64,000 bases of DNA from Aspidapion aeneum (Eukaryota > Arthropoda > Insecta > Coleoptera > Brentidae), in the NCBI GenBank assembly GCA_963576565.1, contig OY755039.1, positions 132,390,095 through 132,454,094 on the forward strand, written 5' to 3'. Every line of letters begins with the position of its first letter. The first letter of the stretch is position 1. The position numbers and the translations under genes were made by a program. The notes below the pieces were generated by a model that made no database searches, had not been told where the DNA came from, and saw only the letters and a program-made list of their open reading frames with translations. Shown piece after piece: positions 12,472 to 23,861 of this stretch.

Positions 12472-15050
12472 TACAGGATTACAGGTTTAAGATGGTGTAT
12501 CGGTTATTTATATCGTCTCAAAAATAACACCCCTACATGGCGTCAAATTAGGGGTAGTTTCTTAAAAATAAAGTGATTCTTATTAATTAAACTATTTTTT
12601 CTCAAAAACAATGAGTTTTTCCACAAAACTTATAGAGCACGGTTTGCCAAGAAATACGAATTGATGAAAAAATTGTCCAAATTGCTTTTTGGTGTAAATA
12701 TATCGATGGTTGAAAGGCAAAAGAGCATAAGCGATACATTATTTGAAATAGAGTTTTAAGCGCCAAAATTTATTTATTTATTTTTTCTGCGTCGAATGAG
12801 CTATTATTCAGGTTTCTAAGATGATTTTTTTGTCGCTCAAGTCAAATGAAAAAAGAATGGATCCTGGTTTTTTGTAACTAAGCGACAAATAATACTTTAA
12901 GTGGCTCTGCTGGAAAGTTTGAAAAATGTCGCTTATGACCTTTTACCTTTCAACCATCGATATTATTTACACATTAAATAAAGAAAAAAAAAACAAAAAT
13001 TACCATAGTGAGAATCGATTGCTCTTTGAAAACCCCATAGGAACTTTCGTCAATGTTTAAATCCAAGATGTCCGACTAAATGATATTTGTCTCTTTATGA
13101 AGGATCCCTATTTTTAGCAGTATAGCAGTTGATGTTAACCATGATGCTTTTTTGTTCATTCAAAGCAGTTCAGTAATAAGGAATTTTTAAACAAAGAAAT
13201 GTAAGCAGAATTAAAAAGCAAACAGGTTGGTAAAATATCCTTTTTGTAAGCAGTTTTTCTAAATGGGCTTAATCGACATAATATTAGGTCAAATCTTGAC
13301 AGCTCCAAAGAATTTTATTTTCTTGCGTGTATTGATAACCAAAATTAAGGAAAAATACAAAAATGTAAATTTTGATAAAAACTCCATTTTTATTTAAAGG
13401 AACTTAATCACGCTTCTAAAGTCTGATATCTTGTTAGAAAGGGCCACTCATTGCCTACCTAAGACTGAAATTGAAACTGTTCTAACTAATGTAGTTATTT
13501 AGATATTTCAAAAAATCTGTATCAATGTCACGGCACATTTTAAAGCGTTGCGACGCCGCATATATTACGTCGCCGAAAAAAAAATATTTTTGTAAATGTC
13601 TTCATAAGTCTATGAATCGTAACAATTTATATCAAAATCACCACAACTTTTGAAATTCTGCTCAACCAATTGTTTCGCCCAGGGCGCCTAAATATCTAGG
13701 GAGGTTCCTGCTATTGGCTTCAGTTATTCTAATATACCGTAGGATTTCAAGTTCTTTATAAATTCAAAGCATTTTGAGGTATAAAACTTATTAATATTTT
13801 GACAGCAAATAGTTCAAGTTTTTGTAGTCGGCACCCCTAAATATAAAAATTTTGTTTCCGTTTTTGAGAATTAAGGTTCCCTTTAAATTTAGTATTGCGG
13901 TATAATTTTAAACATTATGAAATTATCATTTGTAAAACAATATTTAATATAAATACTGAGTTTTTCGGAATTTCGACAATTTTTTTAAAAGTTCTATTTT
14001 TAAGTATGTTTGGCATACAAACTCTAGCAAGATTTTTGTAAAATTATACAGTTTTTTAAAGCTTGTTTCTTAATTTAACTAATTTTAGTAGAGGATCAAA
14101 ATTACCCAAAAAATATAGAAATGCGAGGGACACAAATAAAGAGATGTCAAATCCAAATGTTTTTTTTATATAGCATTTTACTTAAGTTTGAATTTATACT
14201 ACCCGGACTATTTTTCTTTTACCGCAATAATTTTTCAAATAATTTTGTTTAGTTTTAATAATAATTAGGCAAAAAATGAGAATAACATAAGTAGTAGTAC
14301 TTAAAAAAAATGTATTCTTAAGTGCAATTTTTTTGAATTTTTTATAAAACGCGATATTGCTGATTTTGGTATTTTTTTGTACGGTTCCATGTAAAGATAA
14401 TATATAAATTTAAGCACACTGTGATAATCAAATCACCACTAAACTGTTTTGGAGGGAGCCAAATAATCCAAAAATTAAAAAAATTACAAATTTAAATTTT
14501 GTTAAAAATCCCATTTCTACAGTTTTTATTAAAAAAACTCAAAATATTTGTTGAGATTGTTATAGAGCGGTAGAAAGATACATCAACTGGCTGCACAAAA
14601 GTGAAAGCAAAATTGTCCTACATATTACCGTTTTTGAGATATCTGACAAGAAGCAGGTTACTATCAATCTTAAGCTTTAGGACGTCGCGACGCTACCTAT
14701 ACTGCGACGTCGCGCAAAACATTTCGAATGGAGTGCTTAAACGGCATGCCAAGTTATATCAAAATCACCCAAAAATTGAATCTTTCAAAATTGACAGCCC
14801 GACCAATACCTACGGAGCACTTGGCGTATGATTCAGTGCCGCGTGAATGTCACCGCGCATGAAAATTTTAAAAATTTCTTTTCTTATATAAGCTACATAG
14901 CTTCTAAGCACATCATTTGAAAGAGAAATGATCTAAATATAAGGTGTATTTATTCGTTTAGGCCTCGGATGCTTTGGTCCTGTAAAAAATCCACTGCAAA
15001 CAAAAAAATTTTCTTTGACTTAAAAAATAAATGAATCCATGACGGATCTG

Positions 15051-15390
15051 ATACCTTCCTAGCTAGCCTATTAGCACACTTCAAGTGAAGCCATCATACC
15101 AGCCCTGAAAACACTTTTTTGTAAATATCTCAGAAACTAAAGCTCCTACGAAGTTTCTTGTTATGTCACAAATTATTCAGCAAAATGTATTCTACTATAT
15201 TCCGAAAACCGCATATTGATCCGTTAAAAAGTTAGCATTTTAATAAATTGTCAAAATTGTCATTAGCATAAATGGATTTCAACCAAAATTTAATAAGCTC
15301 GTTAGAGGGTCTAACACTATTTTACCTGATAGTTTTATGAAAATCGGTTTAGCGGTTTAGGAGCTATTGTGTTACGGACAGATATACACA

Positions 15391-15424
<34 letters not shown>

Positions 15425-15435
15425 GTGTTTTATAA
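15051..15435 (+). mobile_element. CA-microsatellite element, copy A
   Basis: It starts near ACCTTCCTAGCTAGCC and includes the conserved block GTAAATATCTCAGAAAC, CCGCATATTGATCCGTTAAA and TGTGTTACGGACAG, ending in a CA run (about 15389-15424). Related copies are at 22397-22836 (inverted) and 60115-61269. In this copy the right terminal GCTAGGAAGGT is not evident, so it is probably 3'-truncated. Confidence 0.6.
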
Positions 15436-16055
15436 AAAAAAAACATGGATTTTCCTAGTCACAAATTAAAGCTGCCCTGGAGAGCAACAAATTCAAACTA
15501 AGAAGTCAAATGATATATTTTTTGTAGGAAGTTTCAATCTCTACAAAAGTGGTATCCACGAGTTTTCTTTTTAAAAATACGGTTTTAGATAAAAAATTGT
15601 TTAATGAAAAAATTCACTTTACTTTTAAGAAACTACCCCTAATTTGACACCCTGAAGGGGTGTTATTTTTGGGACGATATAGATAAGGGATACACCAAAT
15701 TAAAGCCCTAATCCCGTACTTTTGAACCCGCCTAATAAATTTTATCAGAATCCATTTGTTAGGGGTGTTTTTTGCCAAAATTCAAATAAAAATTAAAAAA
15801 ACAACGTTTTTTTACTTAATTTGGGGGTTGCAGGTTAGATAATTAAATTATGTTCGAAAATGCTGAAAATTGTAGATAAAAAATCCAAAGTGAAACTGAC
15901 CCGAGTCTTCATTTTTTTAAAAATGCCACCCCCCACTTCCTTGGAGGGGCTGCAGAGTGGTTCTCCACCATATGAGACCTCCACCATAGAAATTCGTATT
16001 CTACGACTTTTCCTGAAAATCACATAATATTTTATTACAAATAGGCCATTCCAAA

Positions 16056-16362
16056 TAAATATCTAGCTTCAGTTTTTCCAAAACATTGCAGATATTGATT
16101 ATCCTTATACAAGAGCTGTAATAACCAATAATAAAAGCTTTTTATTTAAAAAGTTTAAATCCCTTGGGGAAATCAAACTATACAAACCGCTCTTTTATTA
16201 TTAATCCGGGGGCAAACTATGCCAGAGTTATAACTTCGCAAACTTCTGGCATTTGGTATGGATGATATTTGATTTTCATTTCTTTATTTGTTTATTTAAC
16301 CTTTTTTTTAAATTTTTATTAAAAAAATAATCCTTGGCTGCAAAGCTATCGATTATACACAT
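16056..16362. other. AT-rich intron, nothing recognised
   Basis: Ordinary AT-rich sequence lies between the large foldback and the hAT element. I see no coding potential or defined repeat apart from the hAT target site copy (ATACACAT) at 16355-16362. Confidence 0.5.
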
Positions 16363-17423
16363 CAGTGGCGGTTTCTCCATAAGTGCACATGTGCACGTGC
16401 ACTCCCAAATTTTACCTAAAAAAATATGCGGTGCCTAGCGGATGCGCTATATAGTTAGTTTGAATCTAATTATTCACTTTTATTTGCACCGTAGATGTTA
16501 CGTCGCCTTCTAATTACAAAATATAGAAAGAGAGGACGACATGTCCCAATAGAATTTTTCAGTACATAGAATCTGAACCTTCCTTCGGCACAGCGCGTAT
16601 ACAAAAACTAGCCTCGATGCCGCCCGCACCCCCGTGATGACCCCTGCGTTATCGGTTCGCGTTGCATGTTAGAGCAGATCACGGGCACTTTTAATTCGTG
16701 CGCTTAGTAGTTATGAACAACGATTACTTTTTCAAGTATGGAGTAGATACTGATACGTCCTATTCGAGTATCAGATTTTTGTATTCGGTACTAAGTAATC
16801 ATTATATTATCGGTAAATCCAATAAATACTGAGATTTTGTATGTTATCAATCGTATACGTATATGCAATAGTGCATTTACTAATTTAAGTAAATAAATAA
16901 CGGTCCAAATGATTACAAGTACTCCAAACTCGTTACTCATACGGCCGATGCCGATACAATTGATACGAAAGTAACACTTCGGCTTCGGTCCCATTCGGGA
17001 TTCGAGTAACGAGTATTTGGTGTCGAAGGATTCGATTACTTCGAATCCGCCCATGTATCAGATATTTAAGTATCGAGTAGATAGTATTTGCACACCACTA
17101 ATTTGGCATTATCGGACGGGCGCTGGCGGTTTGTTTTGATTTCGACGATTTGGTATTTACAACAATGGCGGAAGTTTCTAATTCTGATAGCATTAACATA
17201 CAATATTTAAAGGCAATTAAATTTTCATCTTTGCCATTAGAAGAGAAAATATGTAAACTAGGTATGATACATTTATTATTTATTTATAATTTCAATAATA
17301 ATAGGTAGGTAACTAATATCTAACTAAATATCTAATTTTTTAATTATTTGCAAAAAAAATTTCGCCTGCGCCGCAATTTTTTTTTTTTTGGTTTGCACTC
17401 CCAAAGCTGCCGCCCCGCCACTG
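16363..17423 (+). mobile_element. hAT element with perfect 8-bp duplication
   Basis: The left end CAGTGGCGGTTTC and right end GCCCCGCCACTG are inverted. The 8-bp direct repeat ATACACAT occurs at 16355-16362 and 17424-17431, the hallmark of hAT insertion. It is 1061 bp, too short for a complete transposase, but it contains a short exon-like start at 17165. Its right end lies 195 bp from the alternative nub start codon, so it contributes or abuts that isoform's promoter region. Confidence 0.85.
17165..17261 (+). pseudogene. Possible hAT transposase first-exon remnant
   Basis: An ATG at 17165 opens 32 codons containing MAEVSNSDSINIQYLK and then FSSLPLEEKICKL, followed by a donor-like G|GTATGA at 17262. 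The PFSSLxxEEK pattern is like the N-terminus of zinc-finger hAT-type proteins. It lies wholly inside the hAT element, which supports an origin in the element, not the host. No continuation exon is present, so it is a remnant or decoy exon. It is short, so the assignment is tentative. Confidence 0.4.
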
Positions 17424-17431
17424 ATACACAT

Positions 17432-17617
17432 CGAACTTGGTTATTTTTTTTACTTCCTTACTTTTATATGATTTTTAGCTACGAACTAAATTGACTCCAG
17501 CAGGTCCGTATCGCCAATCATAAAACGCGTTAATTTAAGCAACCAAATCAATCAAGGTCTTCGTTATTCTGAGTGTCATAGTGGCTTTATTTTTCTCTAT
17601 AATTAAATTTTTAATCA
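17432..17617 (+). promoter_or_regulatory. Candidate promoter/5' UTR of short nub isoform
   Basis: These 186 bp separate the hAT element from the start codon at 17618. I see no clear TATA box, and the initiator-like TCATAGT near 17575 is weak. An in-frame TAA (17612-17614) just before the ATG shows that translation would begin there. The promoter role is inferred from the alternative first exon only. Confidence 0.3.
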
Positions 17618-17686
17618 ATGTGTGAAAACTGTGTTACTCTAGCTGCTGTTGTGTCACCTGGCGTTATGACAAATTACGCTGAAAAT
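17618..17686 (+). CDS. nub: Alternative first coding exon of nub (short isoform)
   Basis: ATG at 17618-17620 opens 23 codons (MCENCVTLAAVVSPGVMTNY, then AEN) ending exactly at a strong donor, AAT|GTAAGA. The exon is phase 0 and the next acceptor at 18003 is phase 0, so the two join cleanly across a 316-bp intron. A TAA two codons upstream of the ATG excludes extension. Joined to all downstream exons it gives 1215 nt, a 404-residue protein. Drosophila nub and pdm2 are known to use alternative promoters giving long and short isoforms, which makes this arrangement plausible. Sequence homology of these 23 residues to other insects is not something I can confirm. Confidence 0.65.
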
Positions 17687-18002
17687 GTAAGATTCTTAAA
17701 ATTCATATAACAACCGCTATTATATGCTATTATAAAATAGGCATCCTGCTTTTAAAATTATTTCAACCCCTTCTACCCTTGCAGCCCTCTGACCTACACT
17801 AAAGTAATGGCCTTATTCACGGGTACCGCCAATTTGTTAAACCAAATTTGGTTTAAATGTGGTGATTGGGTCTGTTTTGACCAAAATAACTTATTTTGAA
17901 TAGAAGTAATAATGTTTTTCTCACGCTCCCGACACATTCGCACGTTTGGCATGGTATGGATGGATAAAAATCGAAATAGGTAATTCAGAATATTCTTTTC
18001 AG

Positions 18003-18251
18003 GTCACTCAAAGCACAGACGGACAACCGTCCCCGAACTCCCATATTACCAGCACGAGTCCGGGGGTGACACCCGCGCTGGCCGCTTTAGGGGGACTAGG
18101 GAGCATTTTTGGCAATCCCCTTCAAATGTTGGGTAGTCTTCAGGCGTTCCAAAGTCCCCAGAGCTTGCAACAGCTTCAACAGTTGGCCATGCTTCAGCAA
18201 GCTAATGGTAACCAGATGAACTCGCAGGCGCAGTTCTTTCTGCAAAACCAG
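18003..18251 (+). CDS. nub: nubbin/pdm exon, N-terminal activation-type region
   Basis: The acceptor is ATTCTTTTCAG (17992-18002) and the donor CAG|GTAAGA at 18252. It encodes 83 residues in phase 0: a Ser/Thr/Pro start (STDGQPSPNSHITSTSPG), an Ala/Gly/Leu stretch (ALAALGGLGSIFGNPLQML) and a Gln/Leu-rich tail (SLQQLQQLAMLQQ, ending QAQFFLQNQ). This low-complexity region precedes the DNA-binding domain in insect Nub/Pdm and vertebrate Oct-1/2-like proteins and usually acts as a transactivation or interaction segment. The open frame extends upstream to 17946, but that part is intron read-through ahead of a good polypyrimidine tract. Confidence 0.9.
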
Positions 18252-19766
18252 GTAAGAACTACAGTTTAAAAAAATTTTAATAATTTTACCATGTTTAACG
18301 AAATTCTCTTAATTTGCATTTCTATGAAAAACGTTTTTCCTAGTTTTTATATACTATTTTGTTTTAAATTTATTTCTAAGAAAATATTTTTTACACTTTC
18401 ACTTTATGACAAATTTTGTTGAAAATATATTTCTAAATCTAATTTAAAAATCGCATTTTGCTAGCTACTGTGGTTCTCGAATTATGATTTTCAATAATAT
18501 TTCAACCCCCCTTCTACACACCCAACAAACAATTAAAGTTGTAACGACGAAACCCCAACTAGAAAGAATTTCTTAAAAGTAACCGCAACGTACTCCCGCT
18601 ACGTCTCAGTATACCATACAGCGACGTTATAATTCCCTAAGTGGGGAACCAATTTCTGGTTATAACTACTTGGCCAAGTGTTTAAAGTCACTGTAGTAAC
18701 AACTACACTACTACGTCGTAGCCAGGTATCTACTACGTCGTAGAGGCTGTTTTTTTTCCGTAATGGCATAAAAGTTGCGATGTAGTTGCAAATAATATAA
18801 TCGTTTCTTTTTGGTAGAATTGTTACACAATATGGTGGACACAACAGTAAACAGACTTGCTTAGTTTTTTTGTTTGGTTATGGTTATAATATGAACTATG
18901 TTATCCAAAAGTGTGAGAATTTACGAGCAGAGGATCAAAATTCGAGTGCGACGCAAAGTTTTTTGTATAACATGCATTATATATATTGCAAAAAACCGGT
19001 GCGCCCGTAAATTTGAGCCGTTTTCTGGTAGCTGATGGAATTTTTGTGTTGTGATTTTGGAGGTTATGTTTTCATAATCGACAGTTAACTCCAACAAATG
19101 GTGCTTAAGAAGAGCATTTTTGGTAAGCTTCAACTAATTTGTTTATAAAATAGTATGGCTCTTTAATATGAGCTCATAAAACGACAACAAAAATATTAAA
19201 TTTTCTTTCTTACATAAAAACATGGCGTCCCAAACTATATTCCCTGATAGTCGAAAAGGTTACTTGAAAGTAGTTGCGGCTTTAAAGTTGATCCAAAAAG
19301 TTATTTTGTCTACATTGTTACATCAGATGTTACTATGATGACACAAACTTTTGAGTTAAAAATTAAAGTTATAATGTAGTTGTCGGATACACTTGTTTGG
19401 GACTCCAATGAAGCTTAACTTTCTAGTGGTAATTAAGTAGGATATAAAAGTCAGGGCGACTACGAAATAACGACTAAAAAGAAAGTAAAACTTTAGCAAC
19501 GTCCTATTGTGGTAGAGAAGACTATCAGAATCGACTATCAAGAAACAATCCTATGAAGTAGTTTAGAGGGTCGTTTTTACGAAACATCTACTATTTCCTG
19601 ATACTAAATAGTAGTTAGAACTAAAAAGTAACAAATTTTGGTTGGGATCACCACATTTCTACTATAAGAAAGTAGCAAAGCCTTTAGAACATGTAGCCGC
19701 TACTATAAATGTTAGTTGGGCATTTGCTGCCTTCTCACCTTAACTAAAAGCTCCTTTATTCATAGG
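18252..19766. other. Intron stretch with a possible ~1.2-kb TIR element
   Basis: 18522-19722 is bounded by CCCAACAAACA and the near-complement TGTTAGTTGGGC. It contains repeated CTACTACGTCGTAG motifs (about 18708-18742). The inverted ends are short and no target duplication is clear, so an element is only suspected. No coding sequence is recognised. This begins a 10,178-bp nub intron (18252-28429). Confidence 0.35.
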
Positions 19767-19768
19767 TA

Positions 19769-20423
19769 TAGTTTTTGCAAAGTCAGATGAACAAAGGTTA
19801 AAGCCGACCATCGGCATATACTTTAAAGAAAGTGACATGGGCGGCGGTAGATATACTTATAAAAATTATTTCATTTAATTATGGGGTAACCTAAAGAAAT
19901 AAAAATAGATAATAAAACTTTCGACACTGATTAATTTTCTAACTCTGCATACTGCCGACTAAAAGGGTCCCGAAAAGCACACCCGAAAGCAATTAAAAGT
20001 CGCCGTCGTGGTGTAGTGGTAGCAGTGTTTGTTTCCCACACCAGCGGCCCAGGTTCGATTCCTGGCTAGGTACTTGGTTGTTTGTGTTTGTTTAAAAATG
20101 CTTTAACTTTGCTAAAAACTTTGCGAAACTGGGCGATTGATCCTGATTGGATGGAAAGTCCCAGTATAAATAAAAAAAAGCAATTAAAAGCGCATCTCAA
20201 AAAAATCTGCCAATCAGGTGCCGTCTATCCACCTGTGCTGGGTCGGTCAGAAAACAAATACTTTGTGCTCGGACCGCAAAGAGCCGCGCCTTTTCTCTGT
20301 CGGTAGGGTTGAAATTATACCAGGAAGATTTTATATGAATTTGGATAATTTTTGAAGAGCAGATTGAAGCAAAATTTCATGAAATCGATAGGAGGAGCAT
20401 TTCAGGTGACTTTGCAAAAACTA
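19769..20423. mobile_element. TA-flanked MITE, copy 2, carrying a SINE
   Basis: It has the same ends and interior as 11977-12471 and TA on both sides (19767-19768, 20424-20425). Relative to copy 1 it has small deletions and one insertion, the SINE at 20000-20176. The shared interior includes CCGACCATCGGCATA and GACATGGGCGGCGGTAGA. Confidence 0.85.
20000..20176 (+). mobile_element. tRNA-derived SINE with 14-bp target duplication
   Basis: The 5' part has RNA polymerase III promoter boxes: TGGTGTAGTGG (A box, about 20009-20019) and GGTTCGATTCC (B box, about 20053-20063). The tail is A-rich (TATAAATAAAAAAA). The direct repeat AAAGCAATTAAAAG flanks it (19986-19999 and 20177-20190), and the other MITE copy has this site uninterrupted. 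It is a retroposed copy, not a functional tRNA: no proper acceptor-stem pairing follows the B box. Confidence 0.85.
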
Positions 20424-20949
20424 TACCGTAAAATTGTTGTGTCAAATTTGGTTTATTCCGAGACATTAGATTATACGAGGACTCGTATCGGCTACTAAGC
20501 CGCTCAGAACCTATACCTCCAAGATTTTTGTGCATAAACCTAAAAACATAATTCTTATATCAAAAATTAAGTAGTCAATTGATCGCTACAATGATTAAAC
20601 CTAATAACTTGAATAACTAGGTTTTAGATTGAATAGGAGATATGAAGCTGCGTAGAATAAAAACGTGCCGCTACCTAACTTAATGTTCTGGCGAATGCGG
20701 TCGGAAAGTGACAAAGAACCCCGCAATTTTGATATTATGTTGTACAGCCGTGTAAAAGCATCATAACCTAAGTTAGAATGTGATGGCCCTTCTGGTTTAG
20801 ACACAGAAGCGGATCAAAGGGCCACAGAAACATATTAAAAATAAATATTTAGCAATAAAACTCCAAAAAAAAATTAGCGTTTTAGTCAATGCTCGTAAGC
20901 TAAGAAAATATAAATCCAGCTATTTTGACATTTTTTTTTCAGTCGCGTA
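20424..20949. other. AT-rich intron, no gene seen
   Basis: No coding exon is recognised. A segment around 20850-20945 (GCAATAAA..TTAGCGTTTTAG..ATGCTCGTAAGCTA) recurs in diverged direct form near 22170-22265, so part of this is old repeat. Confidence 0.4.
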
Positions 20950-21751
20950 CCTTGCTTGTTATTTTAATTTTTGGTATAAAAAATACGTTTTGAAAAGTTA
21001 TAATGTCTCTGAAATGACATATAAACATTCTACCTGGTTTCAACGTCTAGCTAGCAAAAAAATATATTTTTAAACATTTTCATACAAAGGAATTTGTAAA
21101 ATAAAAAAGTCTGTTTTTGGGTAATATTTTTCTCTAAAAATATACTTGTTTAATAAATTTTTGTCAATTCAAATATTATTAAGAATAATAGTTAAAAACA
21201 ATGGCGTGAATTTTTTTTTGTTTGAAGAACATTCCGAAAATCAGTTACATTATTTTTCACATTAGGACGACCAATAAATATATCAATTTTTTTAGTTCGG
21301 TTAAGTAAAGTTTAGTTCTAAAATAGCTATGTGTCTTTTTTGCGTTACTTAGCTTAAAGCGTTTCTTAATATGTGCGATGGGCTATAAATATAATAAAAT
21401 AATGTAGCTAAAAATATGAATTTAATTTTTTAATAGATGTTTTTTTTTACTACGACACTGCTTTCAATTAATCTTATAAATATTTTCGTTCTAACAGCAA
21501 GTTATTTACCAATATCAGATTTTCCTAACATATTTTAGAAATCAATATAATCTAAAAGGCAAACTATAAAAAAATGTTTTAAAAATATTTCCTTTGGCAG
21601 CTATGCTGCCGTCATAAGCAAAAACATAGTAAGTACATTTGATAGCTCACATTCTAAGGTAACACTCCATTTAAAATATATTATCTGAGATTGTTTGACT
21701 GTGCAATATCAAATATCCTTCTCTGTTTTTGCTTATGACGACAGTATGATG

Positions 21752-21937
21752 CATGGGCGCACCCAGGGGGGGGCGGGGTTCGAGCCCCCCCCCCAAGCCT
21801 TAGATTTTTTTACATATTTTGCACATATTTCATGAAAAAACACAAAAAATATCTTAAAATTCGACATCATGAGGGTTCGGGCCTCCCCCCCAAGAGGACT
21901 CGCCTTTCCCCAAGACATATTCCTGGGTGCGCCACTG
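21752..21937. mobile_element. Short hAT-like MITE with C/G tracts
   Basis: The ends CATGGGCGCACCCAGG and CCTGGGTGCGCCACTG are inverted. Flanks GTATGATG and TATGATAG approximate an 8-bp duplication. Inside are G8 and C10 runs around GGCGGGGTTCGAGCC, a common pattern in short insect hAT MITEs. It lies in the loop of the large palindrome, beside another small inverted pair (GTCATAAGCAAAAACA near 21611, complement near 21726). Confidence 0.6.
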
Positions 21938-22396
21938 TATGATAGTTAAAATCTGGGAGGATTACTAAATATGTTTTGAGAGATACCCAAATCTTATACA
22001 AAAAAAATAAAAATCCAAATTTTTAGATTTTGTGGCCAGAAGAAAATGTGTGAAATTAAATATCATCAAAACCGGAAATGGTCGCGTAAAATTTTTGTAA
22101 TTTTTGTGATTTGACTGACCTACACGGGTTAAAGGAGCGCAAAAATACAAAAAAAAATGTAATATTTGGCAATAAACTATTTAAACAAAAAATTGGTGTT
22201 TTAGAAATAATCAATGTCTATGAGCTACTGGAATATTAATCTAGCTAAATTGACAATTTTATGCAGTTGCTTTTTATTTTTTTTTCTATAAGATTTAGGT
22301 ATCTCTAAAAATATATTTAGTAATTCTCCTATTGGATTTTAACTAACTGCCAAAATAGATAATTTAAAAACCTTTTTGAATATGGGTGTACTTGAT

Positions 22397-22836
22397 TTTT
22401 ACCTTCCTAGCCTAGTTTTCGACGATTTTTTTTTTCGGGATAACGCCGAAAATATGTTATTTGGGTGTATTTTGACCTATCCTATCAATATCGTCGTGAT
22501 GTCTGTGTGTGTGTGTGTATGTGTGTATTTTTTTTCTGTCCGTAACATGATAGCTCCTAAACTTTAAGGTAAAATAGTCTTGGGCACTCTAACGAGCTGA
22601 TTAGTTTTTGGTCAAAATCCATTAACGCAAATGAAAATTTTTTAAAATGCTAACTTTTTAACGGAGCATCGCAACAATATACGGTTTTCGGAATATAGTA
22701 GACTAGATTTTGCTCAATAATTTATTTTATAACTAAGAACTTTATTTATTTTTATTTTAAATTTATAAAAAAGTGTTTTCAAGGCTGATTATCATAGCTT
22801 TACTTGTGCCAATAGGCAAGCTAGGAATGTATCAGA
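22397..22836 (-). mobile_element. CA-microsatellite element, copy B (inverted)
   Basis: Inverted ends ACCTTCCTAGCC (left) and GGCAAGCTAGGAATGTA (right) bound a TG/CA run (about 22501-22526) and the family core (GTCCGTAACA, AACTTTTTAACGGAGCATC). It is antiparallel to copies A and C. Confidence 0.65.
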
Positions 22837-22996
22837 TCCGTCATGGATCCATTTATTTTACTTGTAAAGTGATAAAGTTTGCTTTTAAGATAATAATGAT
22901 TTCTAAAATATGTTAGGAAACTCTGATATTGGCTTAACACTCGTGATTAAAACGTAAATATTTATAAGATTAATTAAAAGAAGTGTCGTAGTAAAA

Positions 22997-23712
22997 ATAC
23001 TCTGCTAATATATGGGCACCTAAGCTCACACCAGGTACTATAATTATAGTGTACGCGTAAGCTAATATAACTAAAAACTGTAATATATTTTATTCAACTG
23101 CAAATACCTTTCGTTTGATACCACACAAGCCATGTTTTGACCTATATTCTAATTTTTTTGAATTTACTCCCACCCTTTTTTTAAACTAAAATGTATTTTA
23201 TTTAACTCTAGACTCAATTACCTTTCGTTTGATACCACACAAGCCATATTTTCATTTAAAATCTAATTTTTGACATTTACCCCCACCCTTTTTTAAAAAT
23301 AATCTAAAATGTATTTTGTTTAACTGCAGACTCAATTACCTTTCGTTTGATATCACACACGCCATATTTTTACATAAACTCCAATTTTTAAAATCTACCC
23401 CCACCCTTTTATTTGGCTTGTGTTCGGTGGATTTTATTAATTTTTAAATGGGACCATCTCGACCCAAGACCCAGCCTAGGCACCAAATTTCATTCAAATC
23501 GGGCAAGCGGTTTTTGAGTTATGGGCGTTGGTCGTTACAGACGACAGACATACAGACAGACAGACAGACGGCGCGACAAAAAGTTTCAAATCAAAATCAT
23601 CTAAAACGCAAAGATATATAAAAATTTTTGAAATCGGAGCAACTTTTTTTTTCGAGAAAAAATTAGGATCACCATATCTCACACTACTATAGTATAGTAG
23701 TAGTGTGAGCTA
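22997..23712 (-). mobile_element. GTCT-core DINE/Helentron-like element, copy 3
   Basis: This is a full-length inverted copy: it starts AATACTCTGCC, has three internal blocks, a short ACAG run (about 23542-23570), and the terminal palindrome ending GTGTGAGCTAA. It interrupts the right arm of the large palindrome. The other arm shows the uninterrupted sequence, so the insertion limits are well supported. Confidence 0.85.
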
Positions 23713-23861
23713 AAAAATAGATTTATCAAAAAATTAAATTAATATTTTTAGCTACATTAACCGATTGCTGTGTTATACTAATGTTAAGAGTTTTTGAGAG
23801 CTAAACCTTACTTAACCGAACTAAAAAAATTGCCATATTTATTGGTGGTCCTAATAGGTGG

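Larger units (their letters stand above)
11668..16055. mobile_element. Giant foldback element with ~0.4-kb inverted ends
   Basis: The left arm (about 11668-12600, less an inserted MITE) is complementary to the right arm (about 15607-16055). Matching landmarks are GCCTATTTGT, CGTAGAATACGAATTTC, the C/G-rich CCCCTCCAA block, GATGCTGATAAAAT versus GATTCTGATAAAAT, and GTGTTATTTTTGGGACGATA. The interior holds two diverged direct copies of a segment around GCGACG-rich motifs (about 13430-13660 and 14560-14780) and a CA-repeat element near 15.05 kb. No transposase is visible. Termini are approximate and no target duplication was identified. Confidence 0.6.

Noticed and set aside
17946..18002. Met-initiated extension of the exon at 18003
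   Set aside because: The sequence just before 18003 is a polypyrimidine tract and AG acceptor, and the residues show no resemblance to Nub; it is intron read-through.
20000..20075. Possible tRNA gene
   Set aside because: The A and B boxes are present, but acceptor-stem pairing fails, an A-rich tail follows and target duplications flank it: a SINE.
22501..22526. TG run as a possible Z-DNA or regulatory element
   Set aside because: It is part of the CA-microsatellite mobile element, present in other copies without relation to genes.
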